In this document: one piece after another, positions 32,915-41,783 of the stretch
Position numbering within the stretch: position 1 is the first letter of the stretch
Layout: every line of letters starts with the position of its first letter
Assembly: GCA_947169685.1 (NCBI GenBank)
Contig: CAMVQS010000009.1
Span: 1 to 55,370, forward strand
Direction of reading: 5' to 3'
DNA from: an uncultured Prevotella sp.
Lineage (GTDB): Bacteria > Bacteroidota > Bacteroidia > Bacteroidales > Bacteroidaceae
Length of the DNA: 55,370 bases
The notes under the pieces: generated by a model
What the model saw: the letters and a program-made list of their open reading frames with translations, nothing else
Databases searched by the model: none
What the model was told of the DNA's origin: nothing
Translations under genes and position numbers: made by a program

Positions 32915-34105
32915 ATGATGCGAACAGCGATTATCGGAGGCGGTGCAGCAGGCTTTTTCTGCGCCATTAACCTCAAGGAGATGTGCCCAGGGATGGAGGT
33001 CACCATCCTTGAGCGCAGCCAGCGCGTGCTGGCCAAGGTAGAAGTGTCGGGAGGCGGACGCTGCAACTGCACTAACTCATTTGCTGACGTACGCGACCTC
33101 TCTGCCGTCTATCCCCGTGGCCATAGGCTTCTGAAACGGCTGTTCAAGGTTTTCAGCCCCAACGACGCCTACCGTTGGTGGGAGCAGCACGGCGTACGAC
33201 TGGTGACGCAGCCAGACCATTGTGTGTTCCCTGCCTCGCAGGACTCGCACAGCATCATTGACTGCCTGCTTAACGAGGCACGACGCCATGAGGTAAAAGT
33301 CCGTCTTGGCGAGAAGATAGCCTCCCTTGATCAACTCAGCGACTACGACTATGTGGTGGTGACAACGGGCGGTCAGCCCCGTACAGAAGGGCTGCAGTGG
33401 CTGGGGCTCGACGTGGAGCAGCCCGTGCCATCGCTCTTCACCTTCCGCATTGACGACGCCCAACTGACGTCACTCATGGGTACCGTCGTAGAAGGAGTCC
33501 ACGTACTGCTGCCAGGTACCAAGCTACGTGCAGAAGGGCCATTGCTTGTCACCCATTGGGGCATGAGCGGACCAGCCATCCTCAGGCTGTCCAGCTACGG
33601 AGCACGACTGCTGGCAGACAGCGGCTATCGGCATCCCTTCAGCGTTAATTGGACAGGACAGAAGGAGGCTGTTGTGTCGGAAGAGTTAAGTGACTTAACA
33701 GTTCAGCAGCCACAGAAGTTGCTACTGAACTTACGTCCCTTCGGTCTCCCCACGCGCCTTTGGGATTACCTGACACGAAAGGCACTTGGGGGACGTCAGC
33801 GCTCGCCTTGGGGAAGCTTGAACAAGAAAGAAATGAACCGTCTGGTCAACGTGCTCACCAACGACCAATATCAGATAGCAGGCCGTGCACCCTTCAAAGA
33901 CGAGTTTGTCACCTGTGGCGGCATTTCCCTGTCGGCCGTCAACCCCGCCACCCTTGAGAGCCGCACGCGTCCACACCTCTATTTCGCAGGCGAAGTGCTC
34001 GACATCGATGGAGTGACAGGCGGCTTCAATTTCCAAGCGGCATGGACCACCGCCTATGTCGTGGCCCAGTCCATTGCCGACGCAGCGACTACCAACAGAG
34101 AATGA
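32915..34105 (+). CDS. HI0933/BaiN-like flavoprotein, NAD(P)/FAD-dependent oxidoreductase
   Basis: The protein (396 residues from ATG 32915, or one less from 32918) has the FAD-binding dinucleotide loop AIIGGGAAGFFCAINL, the family motif KVEVSGGGRCNCTN, TTGGQPRTEG in the insert domain, and a closing FAD motif YFAGEVLDIDGVTGGFNFQ. This is the HI0933-like group (YhiN; BaiN in bile-acid degraders). The reaction in most members is unknown. It stands alone on the plus strand and its end overlaps the beta-galactosidase gene tail to tail (34089-34105). Confidence 0.88.
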   Translation: MMRTAIIGGGAAGFFCAINLKEMCPGMEVTILERSQRVLAKVEVSGGGRCNCTNSFADVRDLSAVYPRGHRLLKRLFKVFSPNDAYRWWEQHGVRLVTQPDHCVFPASQDSHSIIDCLLNEARRHEVKVRLGEKIASLDQLSDYDYVVVTTGGQPRTEGLQWLGLDVEQPVPSLFTFRIDDAQLTSLMGTVVEGVHVLLPGTKLRAEGPLLVTHWGMSGPAILRLSSYGARLLADSGYRHPFSVNWTGQKEAVVSEELSDLTVQQPQKLLLNLRPFGLPTRLWDYLTRKALGGRQRSPWGSLNKKEMNRLVNVLTNDQYQIAGRAPFKDEFVTCGGISLSAVNPATLESRTRPHLYFAGEVLDIDGVTGGFNFQAAWTTAYVVAQSIADAATTNRE

Positions 34106-36947
34106 AGCTGTAATGATAAGGCTTGCCAGCGTCGATGGTGTATTGAGGTAGCGTTCGCTGCCCCCAAGTATCAATACCGCCAACACCATGAACATTTAAA
34201 TCGATGTTCAGGTTCACAAAGCGTCCACGCTGTATCTCCTGCGGATGACGCACACCTTCAAGGTCTTCCTCGCCATAGTCCCAAGCACGGATGCAAAGCG
34301 GCTGCAACCCCTCGATGCGAAGATTTCTCTTTCCGTTGGAGATTGTAAACCAGCGTACATCCGTACGGCAGCCATTGTCCTGCGGATGGACATATTCCGT
34401 CTCAAATTCAGAAAGCGGCATCTGGTAGCGACCCAGGAAGGCACTGCGCTTGCGGTCGGGGTAGTTCTCCCAAGGACCTCGACCGTAATATTCGATATTG
34501 GTCATGTCGGCAGGCACACGCATACGCATACCAAACTTCGGCATCACAGGCTTATCGGTACCTGTGGGATGATAATCCACATCAACCAATATACGGCGCT
34601 CGTTGATGACAGTGTAATTCACCGTGACATCGCTGACCTCCCTCCACACGGCAGTGCGCTCGGCAAAGCGGGCAGCATGCTGGTTGTCGTTCTCGGGCTT
34701 CCAGAAGTAAGGTTCTAAGGGTGCCTGTAGTAACTCCTGTCCATCCACCACCCACGAAGTGAGGGCGTTGCCATCGATGATTATGTTCTTTGACCTTATG
34801 CCTTTGACCTCAGACCTTTGACCCCAATTATAGGGCTGTAACACAAACTGTTCGCTGGCCACCACAAAGCCCTTCTTTGCCCAAGGCTTGTTCTCCTTCA
34901 GACGAGCATAGACGTTCAGCAGGCACTCGCCATCAATGGTGACGGTGTCGCAGCTGATGTCGTACTCGCTGGGATCAGTAAACTGGTCGTGGTTGATAAT
35001 GCAGATAGCCCCCTCCATACCTCCCCGGGGGGAGGCTTCCCAGACAAACTGCAGGGGCTGATAAACGTGCTGCACCTCGTAATAATGGGGATGCGGCTTA
35101 CGGTCAGGAGCAACAAGGCCGTTGATGCAGAACGGTCCGTCGTTAGGCTTATCACCGAAGTCGCCGCCATAAAGGAAAGCCCCCCCTACGGCCCCCGAGG
35201 GGACTTCATTACCATGAGGCAGAACACTTGTGTCCCCCTCGGGGGAAGAAAGGGGGGCCAATCCTTGGTCCACCCAGTCCCATACGGCAGCACCGGCGAT
35301 ACTGCTGTCGTTATAGATAACATCCCAATACTCCTGGAAGTTACCCATGGAGTTGCCCATGGCGTGGGCATATTCGCGGGCAATGAGCGGTTTTTCCGTT
35401 TCCTTCTCAGCCTCGGCCTTCAGCACGGCGGGTGTGGGATAACCGAAGTCGTGCAGGGCAGAGTAGCGCGGATGACAGTCGTAGAAGGGCAGTCGTGTGG
35501 AGTCCAGACGGCACACGGTGTCATACATGGCCTGTATGTTGGGACCTACCCCACCCTCATTGCCTAAGCTCCAGAGGATGACGCAAGGATGATTAAAATC
35601 ACGTTTCACCAACGACTCTGCACGATCCACATGGGCACTTTCCCACGCTGTATCCTCACCCATCTCGTGGTTGGCATAGCCGTAACCATGCGTCTCCTGA
35701 TTGGCCTCATCCATCACGTAGATGCCCCATCGGTCGCAGAGCTCGTAGAGGTATTCACGGTCGGGATAGTGCGAGGTACGCAGAAAGTTGATATTAGCCT
35801 GCTTCATCAGGCGCAAGTCCTGCTCGTAAGTGGCATCATCAACAAAACGGCCCGTGATGGGATGGTGGTCGTGACGGTTCACGCCACGCAGCTTCACGTT
35901 CCTGCCGTTAATCTTAAACACCTCACCGACACATTCCACACGCTTCACACCAAGATGGTAGTCAAAATGTTCGTCACCCAGTTCGATGCTGAACGGATAA
36001 AGATTAGGTTTCTCGGCCGACCACAGTTTGGGGCTATTAATCAAGTAGGTGAGTTTTACGTGTGATGTATCTTTTGAATTGAGAATTGAGAGTTGAGAAT
36101 TGAGAGTTGTGTTTTCGATGTGGAAGGCCACCTTCACATTCTTTACCTTCTTTTTACCCATATTGCAGATGGCGATGTCAGCCGTTACCAGAGCTTGCGA
36201 AAAATCGGCGTTAGGCACCGCCGTCACATGATAGTCGGCAATATGTACCAAGGGGCGAACCCATAACTGTACAGGGCGGAAGATTCCTGACAGTCTCCAC
36301 ATGTCCTGGTCCTCCAGATAGCTGCCGTCACACCAGCGATACACCTCGACAGCCAGTTTGTTCTTGCCCTCACGGACGTATTTCGTTACATCAAACTCTG
36401 CCGGCGACATAGAGTTCTGGCTGTAGCCCACCTTCAGTCCGTTGACCCACACATAGAATGCCGAATGTACGCCTCCGAAGTGTAAGATGAGATTCTTTTG
36501 GAGCATCTCCTTCGTCACCTCGACAAACGTCACGTATGAACCCACAGGATTGCGGTTCTCGTATGCCGTCCAGTCTCGTGGTGGTTCGCTCGTCACGCTG
36601 GGGCGATTACGTTGGAAGGGATAGGTCATGTTCGTGTAGATAGGTGTGCCGAAGCCCTGAAGTTGCCAGTTACCAGGAACGGTAATCCTATTCCACTGGC
36701 TCACGTCATAGTCCTCGCGATAAAAGTCGGCTGGCCGTTCCTCGGGGTTACGACTCCAATGAAACAGCCACTGCCCGTCGAGCGATATAATTTCCTTACA
36801 CTCCTTCTGCTTTGAGGGCAGTTGCAACGTAGCGTGATAGGGCAGTTTGTTAATACCGAGTACGGCAGGATTCTCCCAGTCGTTTTCTTGCTGAGCCTGT
36901 ATCGTTAAACTCAGCATCAAGGCGATTGAAATTGAGATTCTCCTCAT
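34089..36947 (-). CDS. Beta-galactosidase, glycoside hydrolase family 2
   Basis: The protein has a signal peptide (MRRISISIALMLSLTIQAQ), GH2 jelly-roll and Ig-like domains, and a TIM barrel with LRTSHYPDREYLYEL, the acid/base glutamate in VILWSLGNEGG and the nucleophile in IAREYAHAMGNSMGNF. A LacZ-type C-terminal domain follows. It hydrolyses terminal beta-galactosides, probably in the periplasm. ATG at 36947 leads directly into the signal peptide; an in-frame ATG at 36962 overlaps the fucosidase stop. Four repeat-derived segments lie in frame at 34788-34823, 35007-35038, 35178-35259 and 36076-36110. The 35178 segment sits right after GAAVWDWVDQG near the active site. Confidence 0.92.
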   Translation of the reverse strand: MRRISISIALMLSLTIQAQQENDWENPAVLGINKLPYHATLQLPSKQKECKEIISLDGQWLFHWSRNPEERPADFYREDYDVSQWNRITVPGNWQLQGFGTPIYTNMTYPFQRNRPSVTSEPPRDWTAYENRNPVGSYVTFVEVTKEMLQKNLILHFGGVHSAFYVWVNGLKVGYSQNSMSPAEFDVTKYVREGKNKLAVEVYRWCDGSYLEDQDMWRLSGIFRPVQLWVRPLVHIADYHVTAVPNADFSQALVTADIAICNMGKKKVKNVKVAFHIENTTLNSQLSILNSKDTSHVKLTYLINSPKLWSAEKPNLYPFSIELGDEHFDYHLGVKRVECVGEVFKINGRNVKLRGVNRHDHHPITGRFVDDATYEQDLRLMKQANINFLRTSHYPDREYLYELCDRWGIYVMDEANQETHGYGYANHEMGEDTAWESAHVDRAESLVKRDFNHPCVILWSLGNEGGVGPNIQAMYDTVCRLDSTRLPFYDCHPRYSALHDFGYPTPAVLKAEAEKETEKPLIAREYAHAMGNSMGNFQEYWDVIYNDSSIAGAAVWDWVDQGLAPLSSPEGDTSVLPHGNEVPSGAVGGAFLYGGDFGDKPNDGPFCINGLVAPDRKPHPHYYEVQHVYQPLQFVWEASPRGGMEGAICIINHDQFTDPSEYDISCDTVTIDGECLLNVYARLKENKPWAKKGFVVASEQFVLQPYNWGQRSEVKGIRSKNIIIDGNALTSWVVDGQELLQAPLEPYFWKPENDNQHAARFAERTAVWREVSDVTVNYTVINERRILVDVDYHPTGTDKPVMPKFGMRMRVPADMTNIEYYGRGPWENYPDRKRSAFLGRYQMPLSEFETEYVHPQDNGCRTDVRWFTISNGKRNLRIEGLQPLCIRAWDYGEEDLEGVRHPQEIQRGRFVNLNIDLNVHGVGGIDTWGQRTLPQYTIDAGKPYHYSFILCW
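34788..34823 (-). repeat. 14-bp-period tract inside the beta-galactosidase gene
   Basis: Plus strand: CTTTGACCTTATGC, CTTTGACCTCAGAC, CTTTGACC. In coding sense it gives GQRSEVKGIRSKN, apparently an insertion in the C-terminal domain. Confidence 0.8.
35007..35038 (-). repeat. Short GC palindrome inside the beta-galactosidase gene
   Basis: A 32-bp palindrome, coding sense AAGCCTCCCCCCGGGGAGG then TATGGAGGGGGCT, read in frame as EASPRGGMEGA between FVW and ICIINHDQF, where GH2 enzymes usually have no such segment. Confidence 0.75.
35178..35259 (-). repeat. 82-bp palindromic element, copy in the beta-galactosidase gene
   Basis: Inverted ends (GGCCCCCCTT and the complement of AGCCCCCCC) enclose two GC hairpins (TCCCCCGAGGGGGA and TCCCCTCGGGGG). 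It is read in frame as LAPLSSPEGDTSVLPHGNEV then PSGAVGGA. A same-length, closely similar copy in gcvPA (51878-51959) is in the same orientation and reading frame. Confidence 0.9.
36076..36110 (-). repeat. Heptamer tract inside the beta-galactosidase gene
   Basis: Five heptamers GAATTGA/GAGTTGA (CTCTCAA type in coding sense), read in frame as TTLNSQLSILNS. Confidence 0.9.
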
Positions 36948-36958
36948 ATTTATTTCAT

Positions 36959-38719
36959 TCATTTGTCACATATTACTTCAATATCTCCGTACCCCATGCG
37001 TTCACCGTCAAAGAGTTGGTCGGCTTCGAAACGCAGAATCTTGGCCTTGACAGGAGCAAACTTGATGGTCTGCCAAATGGGGTTGTTGACGATGTTCGAG
37101 AACTCACCCGAAGCCAGCTTCGTCCAGTTTGCCCAGTCTGACGATGCCCAGAGGGTGTAGTGGGTAACCGTGCCCTCCTTGGTATTCTGCGGTGGCAAAT
37201 AGCGGAACGAGGTGATGGTCTGCTCGCTGTCCCAGTCAATGATCATCTGCTTGGGACTGATGAAGAAGATATGTAGGTTCGACGACAGTTTCTCACCGGC
37301 ATCAGGTATGTCTGCCGTCAGTTCCGGAGCCAAATAGACGGCGGTTTTCTTAATGATAGGCTCGCACTTGCTGTCAAGGATGGTGAAGCGCAGACGGGTA
37401 GCCGTGACGGTAGGGAAGCAGACGATGCGCCGATGGCCAATGGTGGTCAAACCATCACCGTTCTCCACGAGCTTATCTTTCAAAGGCTGCCATTTTCCAT
37501 CGACCTCTGCCTCAATACTGAACTTCTTGACCCGCTGTCCGTAGCGGATATCCTCTTCTGCCACGAAGCGGTTGAAAGCAGTAGGCTCTCCGAAGTTCAA
37601 CATGTAGCCATTCTCTAAACACTCCGCTCGACCCAAAGGGGCGCTTTCCTCAGAAAAAACACTACAGGCTATACTCTTACCGAACACCTCGTTAATCATT
37701 TTCTTGAAAGCGATGCCACGCAAGCTGTCATTCGGATGGATGCGACCGTTGGGGGCGATGGGGAAGTTGAGCAGCAGGCATGAGTTGCGCCCCACACTTT
37801 TATAATAGATATCCATCAGTTTCGACAGGCTCTTCACGTGTTCATCCTCCGTTTCGTGGTAGAACCACCCTGGTCGGATGCTGGTATTCGTCTCACCAGG
37901 ACACCACACATCGCCGTTCTCCACACCGTAGTGTAGCATGTGGAAGGGTGTGTCGCCCGTGCCAGGCATCAGGCTCCAGTTCATCTCGCCCACGTTGCCC
38001 GCCTCGGTGCCTACCCAGCGCAAGTCTCCTCGGTCGCCACCGTCGTTCCAGATAACGGCATTGGGCTGCAGCTCACGGATCATGCGGAAGGTCTCCGCCC
38101 ATCCGTAGTACGTCTTCCCGTCTATCTTACGTGTCTCGTTGGCACCGCCATACCAGCCGTCACCGCCGTTAGCGCCGTCAAACCACACCTCAAAGATGTC
38201 GCCATATTCTGTCAGCAGTTCGCGCAACTGGTTACGAAAATAAGTGACGTATTCCGGCCGTCCATAGTCCTTATGGTTACGATCCCAAGGCGAGAGATAG
38301 ACGGCAAGCTTCAGTCCCTCCTCCCTACAGGCATCAGCCAGTTCGCGCACCACGTCGCCCTTACCTTGTTTCCAAGGCGTGTTCTTGACAGAATACTCGG
38401 TGTATTTCGACGGCCACATGCAGAAGCCGCAATGATGCTTGGCAGTAAAGATAATGCCTTTCATGCCTGCCTGCTTGCAGACGCGTGCCCACTGTCGGCA
38501 GTCCAGATCCGAGGGGTTGAACAACTCCAGCGCCTCATTGCCATAGCCCCATTCCTCGTCGGTGTAAGTATTCAGCGAATAATGGATGAACGCATACATC
38601 TCCATGTCTTGCCAACGCAACTGGTTCTCCGACGGCACTGGGCCGCAGGGTTGATAACTCTGTGCAATGATAGCCAAGGCTGCACTACATAGGATAACGG
38701 TTGAGATTAGTCTTTTCAT
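36959..38719 (-). CDS. Alpha-L-fucosidase-like, glycoside hydrolase family 29
   Basis: The 586-residue protein has a signal peptide (MKRLISTVILCSAALAIIAQ), a GH29 barrel with MYAFIHYSLNTYTDEEW, GIIFTAKHHCGFCMWPSKY and the nucleophile aspartate in EVWFDGANGGDGWYGG. A C-terminal F5/8-type carbohydrate-binding domain follows (YTLWASSDWANWTKLASGEF). It removes fucose from host or plant glycans. ATG at 38719 is set by the promoter at 38750. The beta-galactosidase gene follows with overlap or a short gap, so the pair may act together on fucosylated galactosides such as mucin or milk oligosaccharides. No SusCD pair adjoins them. Confidence 0.9.
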   Translation of the reverse strand: MKRLISTVILCSAALAIIAQSYQPCGPVPSENQLRWQDMEMYAFIHYSLNTYTDEEWGYGNEALELFNPSDLDCRQWARVCKQAGMKGIIFTAKHHCGFCMWPSKYTEYSVKNTPWKQGKGDVVRELADACREEGLKLAVYLSPWDRNHKDYGRPEYVTYFRNQLRELLTEYGDIFEVWFDGANGGDGWYGGANETRKIDGKTYYGWAETFRMIRELQPNAVIWNDGGDRGDLRWVGTEAGNVGEMNWSLMPGTGDTPFHMLHYGVENGDVWCPGETNTSIRPGWFYHETEDEHVKSLSKLMDIYYKSVGRNSCLLLNFPIAPNGRIHPNDSLRGIAFKKMINEVFGKSIACSVFSEESAPLGRAECLENGYMLNFGEPTAFNRFVAEEDIRYGQRVKKFSIEAEVDGKWQPLKDKLVENGDGLTTIGHRRIVCFPTVTATRLRFTILDSKCEPIIKKTAVYLAPELTADIPDAGEKLSSNLHIFFISPKQMIIDWDSEQTITSFRYLPPQNTKEGTVTHYTLWASSDWANWTKLASGEFSNIVNNPIWQTIKFAPVKAKILRFEADQLFDGERMGYGDIEVICDK

Positions 38720-38749
38720 TTTAATAATCTTCCATAAGCATAATCTTTG

Positions 38750-38757
38750 CAAAGATA
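38750..38757 (-). promoter_or_regulatory. -7 box TATCTTTG for the fucosidase/galactosidase operon
   Basis: TATCTTTGCAAAG on the minus strand, 30 bp before the ATG at 38719. Confidence 0.7.
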
Positions 38758-38819
38758 CTCTTTTTTGCATGAAACACAAAAGAAATGTAAATAAATTTGC
38801 TTTTTTGCTCACTTAATCG

Positions 38820-38827
38820 TACCTTTG
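38820..38827 (+). promoter_or_regulatory. -7 box TACCTTTG for the glyS operon
   Basis: TACCTTTGTCCCC lies 29 bp before the ATG at 38857, and excludes the longer reading from 38797. Confidence 0.75.
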
Positions 38828-38856
38828 TCCCCAAATTTGCAAATTTAAGAAAGATT

Positions 38857-40398
38857 ATGGCACAAGAAGATGTATTTAAGAAAATTGTGAGCCACTGCAA
38901 GGAGTACGGATTCGTGTTCCCTTCCAGTGACATCTACGACGGTTTAGGCGCTGTGTATGACTACGGTCAGAACGGCGTGGAGTTGAAGAATAACATTAAG
39001 GAATACTGGTGGAAGTCGATGGTGCTGCTGCACGAGAACATCGTGGGCATTGACTCGGCCATCTTCATGCACCCCACAATATGGAAGGCCTCTGGACACG
39101 TGGATGCCTTCAATGATCCCCTCATTGACAACCGCGACTCGAAGAAGCGCTATCGTGCAGACGTGCTGATTGAAGATCAGATTGCCAAGTACGACGAGAA
39201 AATCAACAAAGAGGTGGAGAAAGCTCGCAAGCGTTTCGGCGAGAGCTTCGACGAAGCCAAGTACTTGGAAACCAGCGAACGCGTGAAGGAGACAAAGGAG
39301 AAGCGCGACGCGCTGCATGCCCGCTATGCTGCCGCTATGCAGGGACCGGATCTCGAGGAACTGAAGCAGATTATCCTTGACGAGGAGATTGTCTGCCCCA
39401 TCAGCGGTACTCGCAACTGGACCGATGTACGTCAGTTCAACCTGATGTTCTCCACGGAGATGGGTGCCTCGGCCGATGCCTCTATGAAGATCTACCTGCG
39501 TCCGGAGACGGCTCAGGGTATCTTTGTAAACTATCTGAACGTGCAGAAGACTGGCCGCATGAAGATTCCCTTCGGCATTGCACAGATTGGCAAGGCCTTC
39601 CGCAACGAGATTGTTGCCCGTCAGTTCATCTTCCGCATGAGGGAGTTTGAGCAGATGGAGATGCAGTTCTTCGTACAGCCCGGCACCGAGCTGGAGTGGT
39701 TCCCCAAGTGGAAGGAGACGCGCATGAAGTGGCACCAGAACCTGGGCTTCGGCGCAGAGAACTACCGTTTCCACGACCACGACAAGCTGGCTCACTATGC
39801 CAACGCTGCTACGGACATTGAGTTTAAGATGCCGTTTGGCTTCAAGGAGGTGGAGGGTATCCACTCCCGTACGAACTTCGACCTGTCGCAGCATGAGAAG
39901 TACTCTGGCAAGAGCATCAAGTACTTCGACCCGCAGACCAACGAGAGCTATACGCCGTTTGTCATTGAGACATCGATTGGCGTTGACCGTATGTTCCTCA
40001 GCATCATGTGCCACTCGTTCTGCGAGGAGCAGTTGGAGAACGGTGAGACGCGCGTCGTGCTGAAGCTGCCGGCAGCCCTGGCTCCTGTGAAGCTGGCCGT
40101 GATGCCGTTAGTGAAGAAAGACGGACTGCCCGAGAAGGCTCGCGAGATTATCAACGACCTGAAGTTCCACTTCAACTGCCAGTACGACGAGAAAGACTCT
40201 ATCGGCAAGCGCTATCGCCGTCAGGACGCCATCGGTACACCGTACTGCGTCACTGTGGATCACGACACATTGAATGACGGTTGCGTTACCCTACGTTTCC
40301 GCGACACCATGGAACAGGAGCGCGTGAAGATCAGCGACCTGGCATCTATCATCGAGGACAAGGTGAGCATCGCTTCATTACTGAAAAAACTGCAATAA
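38857..40398 (+). CDS. glyS: Glycine--tRNA ligase (class II, single chain)
   Basis: The 513-residue homodimeric type GlyRS has an N-terminal MAQEDVFKKIVSHCKEYGFV with SSDIYDGLGAVYDYG, and the class II motifs LRPETAQGIF (motif 1 region), FRNEIVARQFIFRMREFEQ (motif 2) and IGVDRMFL (motif 3). A C-terminal anticodon-binding domain follows (APVKLAVMPLVKK). It charges tRNA-Gly in the cytoplasm. The stop overlaps the FKBP start by one base (TAATG), so the two are translated in series. Single-chain GlyRS is often also named glyQS. Confidence 0.95.
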   Translation: MAQEDVFKKIVSHCKEYGFVFPSSDIYDGLGAVYDYGQNGVELKNNIKEYWWKSMVLLHENIVGIDSAIFMHPTIWKASGHVDAFNDPLIDNRDSKKRYRADVLIEDQIAKYDEKINKEVEKARKRFGESFDEAKYLETSERVKETKEKRDALHARYAAAMQGPDLEELKQIILDEEIVCPISGTRNWTDVRQFNLMFSTEMGASADASMKIYLRPETAQGIFVNYLNVQKTGRMKIPFGIAQIGKAFRNEIVARQFIFRMREFEQMEMQFFVQPGTELEWFPKWKETRMKWHQNLGFGAENYRFHDHDKLAHYANAATDIEFKMPFGFKEVEGIHSRTNFDLSQHEKYSGKSIKYFDPQTNESYTPFVIETSIGVDRMFLSIMCHSFCEEQLENGETRVVLKLPAALAPVKLAVMPLVKKDGLPEKAREIINDLKFHFNCQYDEKDSIGKRYRRQDAIGTPYCVTVDHDTLNDGCVTLRFRDTMEQERVKISDLASIIEDKVSIASLLKKLQ

Positions 40399-40958
40399 TG
40401 AAAAAATATCTGTTTATACTGGCAGTGCTGGCCGCAGGGCTCGTGTCCTGCTCTGAGTCGGATGACGCAACGGAGGAATTTGCCGACTGGCAGAACCGCA
40501 ACGAGACGTACTTCGAACAGGCCTACAACAGGCATGACGCCACGTCTATCATCAAGAAGTGGTCTCTGGACGCCTCTGCCACGAGCTACGCCCACACGGA
40601 TTGCATCCTCGTTGACGTTCTGCAGAGTGGTACAGGCACTTCCAGCCCGTACTATACGGACTATGTCAAGATCTATTACTCCGGACGCCTGATTCCCTCT
40701 GCCAGTTATCCTGCCGGCTACGTGTTTGACGGCACACCCTTCAGCGAACTGGACAAGGACGTCACCAAGCCCACAGAGATGAAGGTCAGCTCGTTTGTAG
40801 CAGGCTTCTCTACCGCCCTGCAGCACATGCACAAGGGCGACCGCTGGCGCGTTACCATTCCCTATCAGCTGGCTTACGGTACGACGGATAAAACCACCAT
40901 ACCAGCCTACAGCACACTCATCTTCGAGATTGAGCTGGTGGATTTTTATAGTGAGTAG
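40398..40958 (+). CDS. FKBP-type peptidyl-prolyl isomerase lipoprotein
   Basis: The 186-residue protein has a lipobox (MKKYLFILAVLAAGLVSC, Cys18) and a C-terminal FKBP domain (VKIYYSGRLIPS, GYVFDGTPFSEL, WRVTIPYQLAYGT, YSTLIFEIELVDF). It should speed proline isomerisation at the outer membrane or periplasm. Its linkage to glyS is a common arrangement in Bacteroidales. The ATG at 40398 shares a base with the glyS stop; earlier starts lie inside glyS. Confidence 0.9.
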   Translation: MKKYLFILAVLAAGLVSCSESDDATEEFADWQNRNETYFEQAYNRHDATSIIKKWSLDASATSYAHTDCILVDVLQSGTGTSSPYYTDYVKIYYSGRLIPSASYPAGYVFDGTPFSELDKDVTKPTEMKVSSFVAGFSTALQHMHKGDRWRVTIPYQLAYGTTDKTTIPAYSTLIFEIELVDFYSE

Positions 40959-40976
40959 TAGTTGAAGTTAGTGATT

Positions 40977-41783
40977 ATGCAAAAATACGCGGACTACATC
41001 AAGCAGATCGAGATTGATTCACTGTGGAGCGGAAAGAAACACATTCTGTGGACGCTCGACCCACACGTGAACGTGCTCAGCGGCATCAATGGTGTGGGAA
41101 AATCGACCATCCTGAACAAGGTGTTCAGGAGTGTCAACACCAACGGTGACATCATCAATCACCTGCTGAAAGGTGTACACATCATTGCAGAGCCGGAGAA
41201 CGCCACACATGTGCGCTTTGATATCATACGCTCGCTCGACTCTCCCGTGCTCGACCTGAACACAATGACGCATGTCGATTCGCGTATCACCTCGGCACTC
41301 GACTTCCAACTGTACCACCTGCAACGCAAGTACCTGGATTACCAAGTAAACATAGGCAACCGCATCATTGAGGAGCTGCAGAAGGGAAATGCCGACGCAG
41401 CCCAACAGTTGTCGAAACAGAAGTCACGCTTTCAGGACATTATCGATGACCTGTTCCAAGAGACGGGCAAGAAGATTGTGCGCACCGAGAACGAGATACG
41501 GTTCTCGCAGATAGGCGAAGTACTTGTGCCCTACCAGCTGTCAAGCGGTGAGAAACAGATGCTGGCCATCATGCTCACCGTACTGGTTGAAGACATGCAA
41601 CACTACGTGCTCTTCATGGACGAACCAGAAGTGTCGCTCCACATTGAGTGGCAGAAAAGACTCATTGACCTCATCCTTGAGTTAAACCCTAACGTGCAGA
41701 TTATTCTGACGACTCATTCGCCTGCCGTCATCATGAACGGCTGGATGGACAGCGTGACGGAAGTATCCGACATCACACTATGA
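40977..41783 (+). CDS. Small ABC/AAA-type ATPase paired with a DUF4435 protein
   Basis: The 268-residue protein has a Walker A GINGVGKSTILNK, an ABC-like signature YQLSSGEKQMLAIML, Walker B VLFMDEPEVSLHIEWQKRL and a switch histidine in ILTTHSPAVI. This is the AAA_21/OLD-like ATPase family without transmembrane parts. ATG at 40977 is used; a TTG-start reading adds five residues. The gene overlaps the DUF4435 gene by 4 bp (ATGA). ATPase+DUF4435 pairs include the phage-defence system PARIS (AriA/AriB), but this ATPase is short, so an unrelated housekeeping role is also possible. Confidence 0.85.
   Translation: MQKYADYIKQIEIDSLWSGKKHILWTLDPHVNVLSGINGVGKSTILNKVFRSVNTNGDIINHLLKGVHIIAEPENATHVRFDIIRSLDSPVLDLNTMTHVDSRITSALDFQLYHLQRKYLDYQVNIGNRIIEELQKGNADAAQQLSKQKSRFQDIIDDLFQETGKKIVRTENEIRFSQIGEVLVPYQLSSGEKQMLAIMLTVLVEDMQHYVLFMDEPEVSLHIEWQKRLIDLILELNPNVQIILTTHSPAVIMNGWMDSVTEVSDITL

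Noticed and set aside
38944..40014. 356-codon minus-strand ORF opposite glyS
   Set aside because: Shadow of a strongly codon-biased gene; no recognisable domain and no promoter.
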